64,000 nt of DNA from Deltaproteobacteria bacterium (GTDB lineage: Bacteria > Desulfobacterota > Desulfobacteria > Desulfobacterales > Desulfosarcinaceae): positions 30,769 to 94,768 of the forward strand of contig JAKALP010000021.1 of NCBI GenBank assembly GCA_021824175.1, written 5' to 3'. The position numbers and the translations under genes are program-made. This document shows, one piece after another, positions 18,249 to 26,101 of the stretch; position 1 is the stretch's first letter; each line of letters starts with the position of its first letter. The notes beneath the pieces were generated by a model. It worked only from the letters and a program-made list of their open reading frames with translations, was not told where the DNA came from and ran no database searches.

Positions 18249-18968
18249 CTAAAGCACATGCTTGTGTTGCATCTCTTTGCCGGCAAGAGTTAGCGGTGAA
18301 ACGCGCACCTTTTGCGCCAGCCCCTGACCGAGCACCAACCGATTGAAATCGCAAGCCACCACCACTTGACCTTTGTGGATGTTGGTGATGACCTCAATTT
18401 CATCGCCCACCCTCAGCCCCATACTCACCAAACGCAATTTGGACTGGGCTCCGCCGCTAAAAGCCACTACCTTAAGCCGTTCGCCTGGTTTGGCCATGTC
18501 CAGGGTTAGCACCTGGTCTCGCAGTCCTATGCATTCACGACAGATACCATACAACTCCATCTTGTGCTGCAGAATATGAAACCCGTGGCTGGCGGCAATC
18601 TGGCGCTGCAACTGCTCCAAGGTGTGATTCTCAAACTCGATGATCTTCTGACACTTGGTACAGATCAGGTGATCATGATGCTGTCCAAGATGGCGATGTT
18701 CATAGCGGATCTGCCCATCGTCGAAGCGGTTGGCTTGGGCGAACCCATAACGGCACATGAGGTCGATAGTTTGCTGGATAAATTCGCCCGAAAAGTGGTA
18801 CCCATTTTGCCTTAAAAGGGAATCCAGTTCCTGGGAAGTCACGTGGTGTTCGGTGCCCAAAAATACCTCCAGCACGGCCAGCCGATGCTCGAACCGATCG
18901 ACCCCCTCCTTTTCGAACAGCTTGATGAACTGCTCTTTTTCCAGCTTGTGAATGGTCTTGACGACCAT
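18249..18968 (-). CDS. Fur-family regulator fused to a FeoA/SH3-like domain
   Basis: A 239-residue fusion. Residues 1-148 are Fur: winged helix (HRLAVLEVFLGTEHHVTSQELDSLL) then a metal-binding dimerisation domain with the HHDHLICTKC element, Cys103/Cys106 and Cys143/Cys146 as structural zinc ligands. Residues about 152-227 are a FeoA domain (LTLDMAKPGERLKVVAFSGG to RLVLGQGLAQKVRV). FeoA is usually a separate part of the ferrous-iron transporter, or the SH3-like tail of DtxR/MntR repressors. The fusion gives a Fur with a DtxR-like tail. No feoB is in the window. ATG 18968 is preferred over a TTG two codons upstream. Confidence 0.88.
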   Translation of the reverse strand: MVVKTIHKLEKEQFIKLFEKEGVDRFEHRLAVLEVFLGTEHHVTSQELDSLLRQNGYHFSGEFIQQTIDLMCRYGFAQANRFDDGQIRYEHRHLGQHHDHLICTKCQKIIEFENHTLEQLQRQIAASHGFHILQHKMELYGICRECIGLRDQVLTLDMAKPGERLKVVAFSGGAQSKLRLVSMGLRVGDEIEVITNIHKGQVVVACDFNRLVLGQGLAQKVRVSPLTLAGKEMQHKHVL

Positions 18969-19010
18969 ATTCAACCCGCCAATCGTTTGAACGATGGGAT
19001 CTGGCCAGCC

Positions 19011-19259
19011 TCAGCGGGTATGCCCAGGCAAATTCCAAGTAGTGCACGATCCGTTCGAACAACTTCGCGATTCGGTGGCAGGCCCTGATTTGGCACCCTG
19101 GCCCGCAGCCATGGCGAAGTTGGTGGCGCTCAGAATCCGCTCCAGCTCATTGCTGCCACATTTCTTGCATTTCATCTCCAACTGATCATCGTTTGCTCCC
19201 ATGATCAGGAGTTCCATATACTCATTGCACTGGAGGCACTTAAATTCATAAATCGGCAT
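19011..19259 (-). CDS. FmdB-type zinc-ribbon protein
   Basis: An 82-residue protein. It has the FmdB N-terminus MPIYEFKCLQC and a second pair CKKC (Cys8, Cys11, Cys31, Cys34), forming a zinc ribbon. The last 30 residues are Gly/Ser-rich with two more cysteines. FmdB proteins are often found beside redox or formamidase genes and are called regulatory on thin evidence. The preceding gene on this strand is a flavin reductase. Function unknown. Confidence 0.83.
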   Translation of the reverse strand: MPIYEFKCLQCNEYMELLIMGANDDQLEMKCKKCGSNELERILSATNFAMAAGQGAKSGPATESRSCSNGSCTTWNLPGHTR

Positions 19260-19324
19260 ACCAACTCCTTATATCCATAATTAAACGCATCTTTTTAGTA
19301 TCAACCATTAATGAATGTCAAATA

Positions 19325-19936
19325 TCAATGTTTGACTTGTCTTCGGCGGGAATGTGGAGGAGGGCTTTTCTTCTTTTTGCGCACTGAAAAGCCAAAGGTG
19401 CCCAGGACACGCCCCAAAGGAAAATAGCGTCCGTGGGAATAACAGATAGGCCGGGCGTGAGAGAACTCAAAGGCGCCGGTGCGGGGGTTGATCAGTCCTT
19501 CATCGGCGTTGACCGCCACAACCTCGGCGATGAACATGTCGTGGCTGCCCAACGGCACGATCTCGCGCACCTGGCATTCGATGTTAAGGGGGGACTCCGC
19601 GATCAGAGGGGCTTGGACTTTTTGGGCTTTTAAAGGCGTCAGCTTCATTTCTTTGAATTTATTCACCTCGCGGCCGGATTTAACTCCGCACCAATCCACG
19701 GCAAAGGCTAACTCCTGGGTGGTGAGGTTGATTACAAACTCACCGCTATCCTTGATCAGCTCATAGGAATATCGTTGGGGCCGCACCGATATATAGCACA
19801 TGGGGGGTTCCGTACAGATGGTGCCGGTCCAGGCAATTGTGATGATATTGTACCCCCTCTGCGCATCACCGCAACTGACCAGCACCGCTGGAACGGGGTA
19901 AATCATGGTGCCGGGCTTCCAGGATTGCTTAGCCAT
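19325..19936 (-). CDS. Flavin reductase / flavoredoxin family protein
   Basis: A 203-residue FMN-binding split-barrel protein. Features are the PVPAVLVSCGD N-terminal strand, the flavin-contact segments NIITIAWTGTICTEPP and SGEFVINL, and the late DMFIAEVVAV strand. The family includes flavoredoxin of sulfate reducers and flavin reductases that pass electrons to FMN enzymes. The C-terminus is a basic tail (RKKKKSPPPHSRRRQVKH) that is unusual for the family. Gene lies 12 bases after recN in the same direction. Confidence 0.85.
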   Translation of the reverse strand: MAKQSWKPGTMIYPVPAVLVSCGDAQRGYNIITIAWTGTICTEPPMCYISVRPQRYSYELIKDSGEFVINLTTQELAFAVDWCGVKSGREVNKFKEMKLTPLKAQKVQAPLIAESPLNIECQVREIVPLGSHDMFIAEVVAVNADEGLINPRTGAFEFSHARPICYSHGRYFPLGRVLGTFGFSVRKKKKSPPPHSRRRQVKH

Positions 19937-19948
19937 GTCTTGCTTCCT

Positions 19949-21646
19949 CTACCGCTTGGCCAACATCTCCTTGGCATGCTTCAACGTGGTGGCCGTGATG
20001 GTTTCTCCTCCCAGCATGCGCGCCAGCTCTTCCACGCGGGCTTGCCCCGCCAAAGGCACGATGGTGGTTTGGGTGCGCCCTTTTTCGACCTGCTTGGTGA
20101 TCCGGAAGTGATGGTCGCCGTATTTTGCAATTTGGGGTAAATGGGTAATGCAGAGAATTTGATGGCGGCGTGCCAGGGCGGCCAATTTTTGCCCGACCAC
20201 GTCAGCCGTGCCACCGCCGATGCCGGCATCCACCTCGTCAAACACCACTGTCTCCAGCGCCTCATTGCCCGCCTGAATGGCCTTGAGCGCCAGTACCACC
20301 CTGGACAATTCACCGCCCGAAGCAATACTGGCCAACGGTTTGATGGCTTCGCCGACATTGGGCGCGATCATGAAAACGGCGCGGTCCATGCCGGTTTCGG
20401 TCAACCCTCTATTTTTATAGGTAAGATATCCCCCGCCCTCACCAGCAGGTACAGGAAGTACTTGTACCGCAAAGCGCGTGCCCACCATCTTGAGGGCAGC
20501 CAGTTCTTCTTCCACCTGGCGAGCCAAAGCCAGAGCCGCTTTGCCGCGCAGGGTTGAAAGCTCTCCAGCCAATTGGCACGCCTGCCGATGGCTTATCTCC
20601 AATTCGGAGCGCACCTGGGCAATGGTCTCATCCAAATTTTCGATCTCGCTGAGCTGCTGGTCCACTTCCTTTGCGAAGGCCAGCACGCGTTCGAGAGAGC
20701 CGCCATACTTGCGCTTGAGCTTATTGAGCAGATCCAGGCGGGCTTCCACCGCTTCGAGTTGCTGGGGATCGAGATCAATACTGTGAAGATAATCCCTTAA
20801 ATGCCCGGAGATATCTTCACAACGAAACGTCAGATCCTCCAATTCCGTGGCTCTGGCCGCCAATCGATCATCCAGACGACCCGCCTTGCCAAGCTCCTTG
20901 GCCAGTTGGCCCAGGCGTTCGAAGACGGCACCGTCGCTGCTATAAAGCCCCTCCACCGCCTGTTGCACAGTGTGAAAAAGACTCTCACCGTTTTTCAAGC
21001 GCAACCGCTCTTTTTCGAGTTGTTGATCTTCGTCCGGCGAAATCTTTGCGGCTTCAATCTCCTGGCGCTGAAAACGCAACAGTTCCAGGTGCTCGCCCTG
21101 GCGGGCCTGTCGCTGGCGCAGCTCAGCTTCTCTGCGGATCAGCGGCAGCAATTGGTCATAGCGTTCTTTGTATTGAGCCCGCAACGCCAGAAGATCGCCG
21201 AATTGATCAAGGATGGTAAGGTGGGACTCTTCCCGTAACAACCCTTGATGGGCGTGCTGGCCGGAAATGCTGGCCAAATGGGCAGTCATCTCCCCCAAAG
21301 CCTGCATGGTGGCCATTCGCCCGTTGATAAAGTTGCGGTGGCGGTCATTGCTGGAGATAACGCGCCGCACCATCAAACCTTCGGCCGGATCAAAACCGGA
21401 TTCGCCCATCGCCTGGGCGACAGCGCTTTTGGCCGGCACTTCGAAAAGTGCCTCCAACTCGGCGTTTTCAGCGCCCGTGCGGATCAGAGCCGCCGAAGCG
21501 CGGCCGCCGAGTAGCAAATTCACGGCATTGATAATAATAGACTTGCCGGCGCCGGTCTCGCCGCTGAGAATGGTCAGCCCAGATCCTAACCGGATATGTA
21601 AGTCTTCAATGATAGCAAAATTGCGAATGGAAAGTTCTAGAAGCAT
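19949..21646 (-). CDS. recN: DNA repair protein RecN
   Basis: SMC-like ATPase that acts in double-strand break repair. The N-terminal ATPase half has Walker A GETGAGKS (29-36), two long coiled coils flank the centre (about 150-370), and the C-terminal half has the signature ASGGELSRVVLALK and Walker B VVFDEVDAGIGGG. Length 565 residues is normal. The gene has no recognisable LexA box immediately upstream that I could identify by eye. Confidence 0.95.
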   Translation of the reverse strand: MLLELSIRNFAIIEDLHIRLGSGLTILSGETGAGKSIIINAVNLLLGGRASAALIRTGAENAELEALFEVPAKSAVAQAMGESGFDPAEGLMVRRVISSNDRHRNFINGRMATMQALGEMTAHLASISGQHAHQGLLREESHLTILDQFGDLLALRAQYKERYDQLLPLIRREAELRQRQARQGEHLELLRFQRQEIEAAKISPDEDQQLEKERLRLKNGESLFHTVQQAVEGLYSSDGAVFERLGQLAKELGKAGRLDDRLAARATELEDLTFRCEDISGHLRDYLHSIDLDPQQLEAVEARLDLLNKLKRKYGGSLERVLAFAKEVDQQLSEIENLDETIAQVRSELEISHRQACQLAGELSTLRGKAALALARQVEEELAALKMVGTRFAVQVLPVPAGEGGGYLTYKNRGLTETGMDRAVFMIAPNVGEAIKPLASIASGGELSRVVLALKAIQAGNEALETVVFDEVDAGIGGGTADVVGQKLAALARRHQILCITHLPQIAKYGDHHFRITKQVEKGRTQTTIVPLAGQARVEELARMLGGETITATTLKHAKEMLAKR

Positions 21647-21796
21647 GAATCAGCCAACTATCGGTTTAAATCATGTTCACCAGTAGAAAACCGTTCCCCT
21701 GCTTAACCCGAATTTAAGAAAAAGCATTAATGCGTAAATGCATTCTCAGGCCTGAAAATGCTCATAATATATGGAAAGGAAGATGAGTAATCAATG

Positions 21797-21826
21797 AAAA
21801 AACGGCGCCCCTCGCGGGGCGCCGTT
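21797..21826 (-). terminator. Intrinsic terminator of cooS
   Basis: AACGGCGCCCC (21801-21811) and GGGGCGCCGTT (21816-21826) are exact complements with a four-base loop. Read on the minus strand, the stem is followed by a T run (complement of 21797-21802). It lies 25 bases after the cooS stop. Confidence 0.85.
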
Positions 21827-21851
21827 AGGCTGTTATCTTGAAAATCTCCGA

Positions 21852-23828
21852 TTATGCGGCATCGATGGCGCGGCGATCCTGCATATCCATCAGTACGCGT
21901 TCGCGCGTTTTGTCCAGGCCGAGAGCTTTTCTCTTCTTATCGATGTGGTTGATCATGAGACGAGCGATTTCATATGGGTCCTGAGCAAAACCCCATTTTC
22001 CAAAGCCCTGGGTTTCCAACCCTTCGAAGAGCAGTTTTTCAAACTTAGTGCCCTTGGTGATGGGGAATGTGACGCCGAAAACGGTAAACACACCTGATGC
22101 CACAAAATATTGCCCGATCGCAATGGCTTTTTCGCTCATATATTCCGGAGCACAACCCGCTACGGGCAGATCGGCGATGCTATCCCCCAGCCCACCGGTT
22201 CGAACCATTTCCGAGCAGGCAATCAGAATGCGGCTGTTGTCAACGCAGGCGCCTAAGCCCAGAACCGGCGGCATACCTACGGTTTCGCATACTTCCTTGA
22301 GTCCCGGCCCTGCCAGGTGAGCCGCTTCGGGGGTGGTCAATCCCGCCTTGGCCAGTGCGATCTGGGAGCAGCCGCTTTGCACCACCAGCACATCGTTTTT
22401 GATCAGTTCCTTGACCAGCTCCACGTGCACCCAGTCCTGCTTTACTCTAGGATTGGTGCACCCCACCACGCCGGCCACGCCACGGATGCGGCCGTTAATG
22501 ATGTTGTCGTTCAACGGAGTGTAGGAGCTGCGGAAGGTTCCGCCCAGCATGTAGTTGATATACTCATGGGAAAACCCATGGACTCCGAAATTAACGTTCT
22601 TGGGAATCTGCACCGGGAATTTGCGGTTTTTAAAACGCGTAATGGCCCGAATGACGATATCGTCGGTGCATGACTGTGGATTGTGCTCATCCAATTCGAT
22701 ATGGGTGGCGCCTTCGATTTTGCAGCGCGGATTGGTGGTAAACAATGGCGTGCCATAGCATTCAGCCACCTTCACCAAGCCTTGTTGGATGCATTGGATA
22801 TCCACCGCCATGGCATCAACTGCGCCGGTGATCAGAATCGGTTCGGTGGAAGAAAAGTTGCCAGCGTGGGGTACGCCATGCCGGGAAAGCACTTCCAAGC
22901 CCGAGCAACACATGCCCACCAAATTGATGCCCTTGGCACCGGCCGCCTTGGCCGCCTCAACCAAAGTCGGTTCTTTCACAGAGGCCAGCATCGATTCGAA
23001 CAGATTGGGCTCATGACCATGCACGATAATGTTGACCTGATCTTGCTTGAGCACCCCCATATTGACTTCAATGGTCACCGGCGAAGGCGTGCCGAACATG
23101 ATATCCCCGATCTCCGTGGCCACCATGGAGCCGCCCCAGCCATCCACCAAGGCCGTACGACTGATCTGTTTGATGATATTGGTGTAGTCCTGATCCACGC
23201 CCATGTGGGTGCGGCTCATGAGCTCCATGATTTCACGCATGGCCCCGCGCGGTACCATGTTGTGTTTGCGCCACAGCTCCAGAGTCTTGGGCGGTACCCG
23301 CTTGGCAAAAGGAATTTCCCCCTCGACCTGGGTATAGGTTTTTTCGAGGGCATCATAAAGATCTAAAGCGATTTCTTTGGTGGTGCGACCTTCGGTTTCG
23401 ATACCGATGGAGGACGCCACACTCTCCAGTTTGGCAACATCCCGGATAGCATAGTCCTTAATCTTGCCGTTGACCACGTCTCTGAAAATGTTGAGCATGG
23501 CCATGCCATGGTCATTATGGCAAGCAGTGCCGGCAGCCACCATGCGCGCGAAATTTCTGGATTGGATGGTATCGATATTTGCGCCGCACACCCCCACCTT
23601 GTCGTAAGGTGCATTGGAATTGAGGCGGCAAGGCCCCATGGCGCAGTGTTTGCAGCAAGCCGAATCCGCGCCGATGGGGCAGGCCTTCATGTTCACCGCA
23701 CGGTCAAACTGGGTTTCCACGCCATCCCGGCGCGCTTTTTCAAGCATCTGGGCCGTTGCATCGCAGGTGGTTAAATCCCGGATGGCAACCTCTTTCTTCT
23801 CTTTAACGGCTTTCTTTTCAATCTCCAT
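21852..23828 (-). CDS. cooS: Anaerobic Ni-Fe carbon monoxide dehydrogenase catalytic subunit
   Basis: Oxidises CO to CO2 with two electrons passed to ferredoxin-type carriers. The 658-residue protein has the N-terminal cysteine cluster CPIGADSACCKHCAMGPC for the B and D iron-sulfur clusters. The C-cluster ligands are all present in context: His in HGHEPN, and cysteines in GMCCSG, DIQCIQ, VGCTNP, SGCSQ and GACVDN. ATG 23828 follows GGGAGAA; a longer frame to 23882 has no ribosome site. The gene stands alone: no cooC, cooF, cooJ, acsA-type partner or hydrogenase adjoins it, so its electron partner is unknown. Monofunctional rather than acetyl-CoA synthase type, by length and by lack of acs genes. 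Confidence 0.95.
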   Translation of the reverse strand: MEIEKKAVKEKKEVAIRDLTTCDATAQMLEKARRDGVETQFDRAVNMKACPIGADSACCKHCAMGPCRLNSNAPYDKVGVCGANIDTIQSRNFARMVAAGTACHNDHGMAMLNIFRDVVNGKIKDYAIRDVAKLESVASSIGIETEGRTTKEIALDLYDALEKTYTQVEGEIPFAKRVPPKTLELWRKHNMVPRGAMREIMELMSRTHMGVDQDYTNIIKQISRTALVDGWGGSMVATEIGDIMFGTPSPVTIEVNMGVLKQDQVNIIVHGHEPNLFESMLASVKEPTLVEAAKAAGAKGINLVGMCCSGLEVLSRHGVPHAGNFSSTEPILITGAVDAMAVDIQCIQQGLVKVAECYGTPLFTTNPRCKIEGATHIELDEHNPQSCTDDIVIRAITRFKNRKFPVQIPKNVNFGVHGFSHEYINYMLGGTFRSSYTPLNDNIINGRIRGVAGVVGCTNPRVKQDWVHVELVKELIKNDVLVVQSGCSQIALAKAGLTTPEAAHLAGPGLKEVCETVGMPPVLGLGACVDNSRILIACSEMVRTGGLGDSIADLPVAGCAPEYMSEKAIAIGQYFVASGVFTVFGVTFPITKGTKFEKLLFEGLETQGFGKWGFAQDPYEIARLMINHIDKKRKALGLDKTRERVLMDMQDRRAIDAA

Positions 23829-23910
23829 GGCTTCTCCCTTCGTGGAAAAAATTGGTTTTGGATGATTATTGTAATAGGACATATATTCTTATTAGTAATA
23901 ATTCTTAATT

Positions 23911-23939
23911 TAATTACCTGTCCCATCACCTGATGTCAA
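23911..23939 (-). promoter_or_regulatory. Candidate promoter of cooS
   Basis: On the minus strand TTGACA (23939-23934) and TAATTA (23916-23911) are spaced by 17 bases and would give a leader of about 75 bases. The surrounding sequence is AT-rich (ATTACTAATAAGAATATAT). No CooA/CRP-type palindrome (TGTGA/TCACA) was found nearby. The rest of the 350 bases up to the glutaredoxin start shows no gene. Confidence 0.45.
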
Positions 23940-24178
23940 GCACGGAATTATCGCCAACAAAGTATCCACCTCCATTTTTTTATTATGTCCTAATAATTAA
24001 TGAGATTGACCGATCGTTTGAGCGGGTTTGCATTCTAACCGAACCTGTATTATTTAGATGGGACATTGCACACCGCAATAGGTATTCTCTAAGGGTAACC
24101 GCTAAATTCGCAATCGCCCCATTTGCGCGCCAGGCAAGGGCAAAGAGCGCAAACCTCGTTGCCGAAAGGATAGCCGAG

Positions 24179-24433
24179 ATGAGCCAAGATCAAGTCAAAA
24201 TATTCAGCCTGAGTACCTGCAGTCATTGCAAGTCCGCCAAAAAACTACTCAGTGATTGCACCATCAAATATGAGTTCGTGGATGTGGATTTGCTGGAAGG
24301 CGATGAGCGCAAAGCGATTTTGGAGGACGTCAAGAAATTCAACCCCAAATGCTCCTTTCCCACCATTATTATTGGCGAAAAAGTGATCGTTGGATTCAAA
24401 GAACAAGAGATCAAGGAGGCGCTTGGTCTGTAA
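24179..24433 (+). CDS. Glutaredoxin-like protein
   Basis: An 84-residue thioredoxin-fold protein with the dithiol site Cys14-Ser-His-Cys17 and the cis-proline motif SFPTIIIG. A glycine-rich end (VGFKEQEIKEALG) completes the glutathione or substrate groove. Length fits NrdH/glutaredoxin. ATG 24179 has AGGA eight bases upstream; the frame can be extended upstream but that part is unlike the family. It ends one base before the FTR gene, so both are made together; the FTR probably reduces this glutaredoxin. Confidence 0.85.
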   Translation: MSQDQVKIFSLSTCSHCKSAKKLLSDCTIKYEFVDVDLLEGDERKAILEDVKKFNPKCSFPTIIIGEKVIVGFKEQEIKEALGL

Positions 24434-24434
24434 T

Positions 24435-24767
24435 ATGGATACTGCACAGCTATATGAGAATTTGAAAAAAATCCAGGAAGCCAAAGGCTACTATTTTAAC
24501 AAGGATAAGGACCGGGTCTTTGATCTGCTTGAAGCGCTCATGCGAAACAAGGAGCGTTACGGCTACATGGCCTGCCCCTGCCGGCTGGCTTCGGGCGATC
24601 GCGAGGCGGACCGGGACATTATATGCCCCTGTGTCTATCGCACACCTGATGTTAAAGAGTTCGGCAGTTGCTATTGCAGCCTGTATGTCTCACAAGCCTG
24701 GAACGATGAGACAATCGCTCATCAATATGTCCCGGAGCGACGGCCGCCTGAAAAAATGGCCTTTTGA
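24435..24767 (+). CDS. Ferredoxin:thioredoxin reductase catalytic subunit-like protein
   Basis: A 110-residue Fe-S disulfide reductase. Six cysteines in three pairs (CPC at 47-49, CPC at 64-66, CYC at 79-81) match the FTR catalytic-chain pattern, but the spacings of 14 and 12 residues differ from the plant-type 16 and 8. It has no variable-chain (FtrV) gene nearby, as in other anaerobes that use a stand-alone FTR. Co-transcribed with the glutaredoxin one base upstream, it likely passes ferredoxin electrons to that protein. Spacing variation is what I see; partner choice is inference. Confidence 0.85.
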   Translation: MDTAQLYENLKKIQEAKGYYFNKDKDRVFDLLEALMRNKERYGYMACPCRLASGDREADRDIICPCVYRTPDVKEFGSCYCSLYVSQAWNDETIAHQYVPERRPPEKMAF

Positions 24768-24817
24768 ATGCCCTCCCCGCAACCGGAATAAAACAAGGGG
24801 TCTTTAAGTCAAAACAT

Positions 24818-24867
24818 GAGCGTCGATTCGCCCTGGCACCGGCCACAGAACGGCGAATCGACGCCTC
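24818..24867. repeat. Inverted repeat between convergent genes, possible bidirectional terminator
   Basis: GCGTCGATTCGCC (24820-24832) and its reverse complement (24852-24864) flank a 19-base loop. It sits between the FTR gene and the convergent flavodoxin gene. It has no T run on either side, so it may act through Rho or as an RNA-stabilising stem. Confidence 0.5.
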
Positions 24868-24878
24868 AAAGTTCTAAC

Positions 24879-25322
24879 CTATTTAATCTTTTTAGCCACT
24901 GATTTACCGTAATCCTGACACGCCTTCATCCCTTCCTGGGTGGCGATGATATGCTCTTTCAAATTAAGCGCGCCCAACTCCGTCATATCCATTTTATAGA
25001 CGTGCTGCATGGTGTCGAAAATCATAGGACCGGATTCCCCACTATGAGTGTAGGCGCAAAAGGCGCCACCCATTTTTCCTGTGAGATTGGCTTTTTGAGC
25101 CAGGAATAAGAAATTTTTCATACCTTCAGTCATGTCACGATGATAGGTGGGACAGCCAAAAATGAAACCATCATAAGCGGCAAGATCTTTTTCACTCTTG
25201 ATTTCCGAAACCTTGCGCAACACAGGCTCATGGCCGCCCATGCGAATGCCTTCAGCGATTAAGTTGGCCATTTTTTCCGTCATTCCGGTTCTACTGATAT
25301 AGGCTACAAGGATCTTGTGCAT
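24879..25322 (-). CDS. Flavodoxin-family protein
   Basis: A 147-residue FMN-binding electron carrier. The phosphate loop is SRTGMTEKMANLI near the N-terminus, followed by the FIFGCPTYHRDMTEGMKNFL loop and a C-terminal GAFCAYTHSGESG segment typical of WrbA/flavodoxin-like proteins. ATG 25322 has AGGAGT upstream. Together with cooS, FTR and glutaredoxin it places a group of redox proteins in this stretch, but no shared operon is visible because orientations differ. Confidence 0.88.
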   Translation of the reverse strand: MHKILVAYISRTGMTEKMANLIAEGIRMGGHEPVLRKVSEIKSEKDLAAYDGFIFGCPTYHRDMTEGMKNFLFLAQKANLTGKMGGAFCAYTHSGESGPMIFDTMQHVYKMDMTELGALNLKEHIIATQEGMKACQDYGKSVAKKIK

Positions 25323-25368
25323 GGGTTACTCCTCCTTGTTTTAGTTTTAGCTAATAAGTTCAATGAGA

Positions 25369-25554
25369 TTATTTATCCTCAATCGCAAATCGTGCCAGAT
25401 TAGATTTTTGGGGAACAAATTCGCCGATGGGCACCAGTTTTTTATTGAATTTGACGCAGTCAACAACCGTATTCCATAATTTCTGCAGCTGTTTGGTCTC
25501 CTCATTGCTCTCTGGTGTAAATTCAACAAGATTTTTTTCAACACTGATTTTCAT
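25369..25554 (-). CDS. Small conserved-looking protein, function unknown
   Basis: A 61-residue protein (MKISVEKNLVEF start). ATG 25554 has a strong GGGGGAA ribosome site. Charged and without cysteine pairs, signal or membrane segment; ends in FAIEDK. Similar short proteins occur near flavodoxin genes in sulfate reducers, as far as I recall, but I cannot name a family. It lies 46 bases upstream of the flavodoxin gene in the same direction, so it is likely co-transcribed. Confidence 0.6.
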   Translation of the reverse strand: MKISVEKNLVEFTPESNEETKQLQKLWNTVVDCVKFNKKLVPIGEFVPQKSNLARFAIEDK

Positions 25555-26101
25555 AAATTCCCCCTTTGTTAAATCGCTTATGGGTGCTTTTGACGATCCT
25601 CGCATAATTGGGTCGCGAAGTAATCTTTCCGCTATTCTCGCCTTTTGGATTCGATCGACTCCAAATAAAATCAAGAAGCATGCCACGACCCTTGATAGCC
25701 CGATCAAAAAATATAATAAATAATATCAATCTATTCAGAATCTATGACGACCCTATCTTGGCCAGATGTGTTTCCTGCAGATCAACGGCGAGACATAGAT
25801 GTCTCATGAACTCCGAAGCCAGAGGCGAGACGCAACCATTTATTAATTTCCAGGTGTGTAGGAAGATACGAAAGCAAACCGTTTTAAAGAAAATAAACAC
25901 GATTGAGACGCAAAAGCAAGAATCTTGCGCTGGAGCTTTAGCTGGATTAGCCAGTTCCCCGGATGGGCCTGCTATACTGAAAACCGCTTAAAGACGCTGC
26001 ACTTTATGGTTTATTTTTCGGCTCACACATGATACCGATTCCTGATAAATTCACGGCCTCAGGCGGCTTTAAAATATCGTCAAGATCAAAAGGAGACCTC
26101 C
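25555..26101. other. Intergenic region before citrate synthase
   Basis: About 550 bases separate the small protein from the citrate synthase gene. Open frames in it (for example 25608-25991) have no ribosome site and no recognisable domain. A clear ribosome site (AAAAGGAGA) lies just before the citrate synthase ATG. I see no strong hairpin, RNA gene or repeat here; it probably holds two divergent promoters. Confidence 0.4.

Noticed and set aside
22683..23366. A 227-codon open frame antisense to cooS
   Set aside because: All CODH ligands are on the minus strand; this frame is a shadow.
25608..25991. 127-codon frame upstream of citrate synthase
   Set aside because: No ribosome site, no recognisable domain and odd composition; treated as intergenic.
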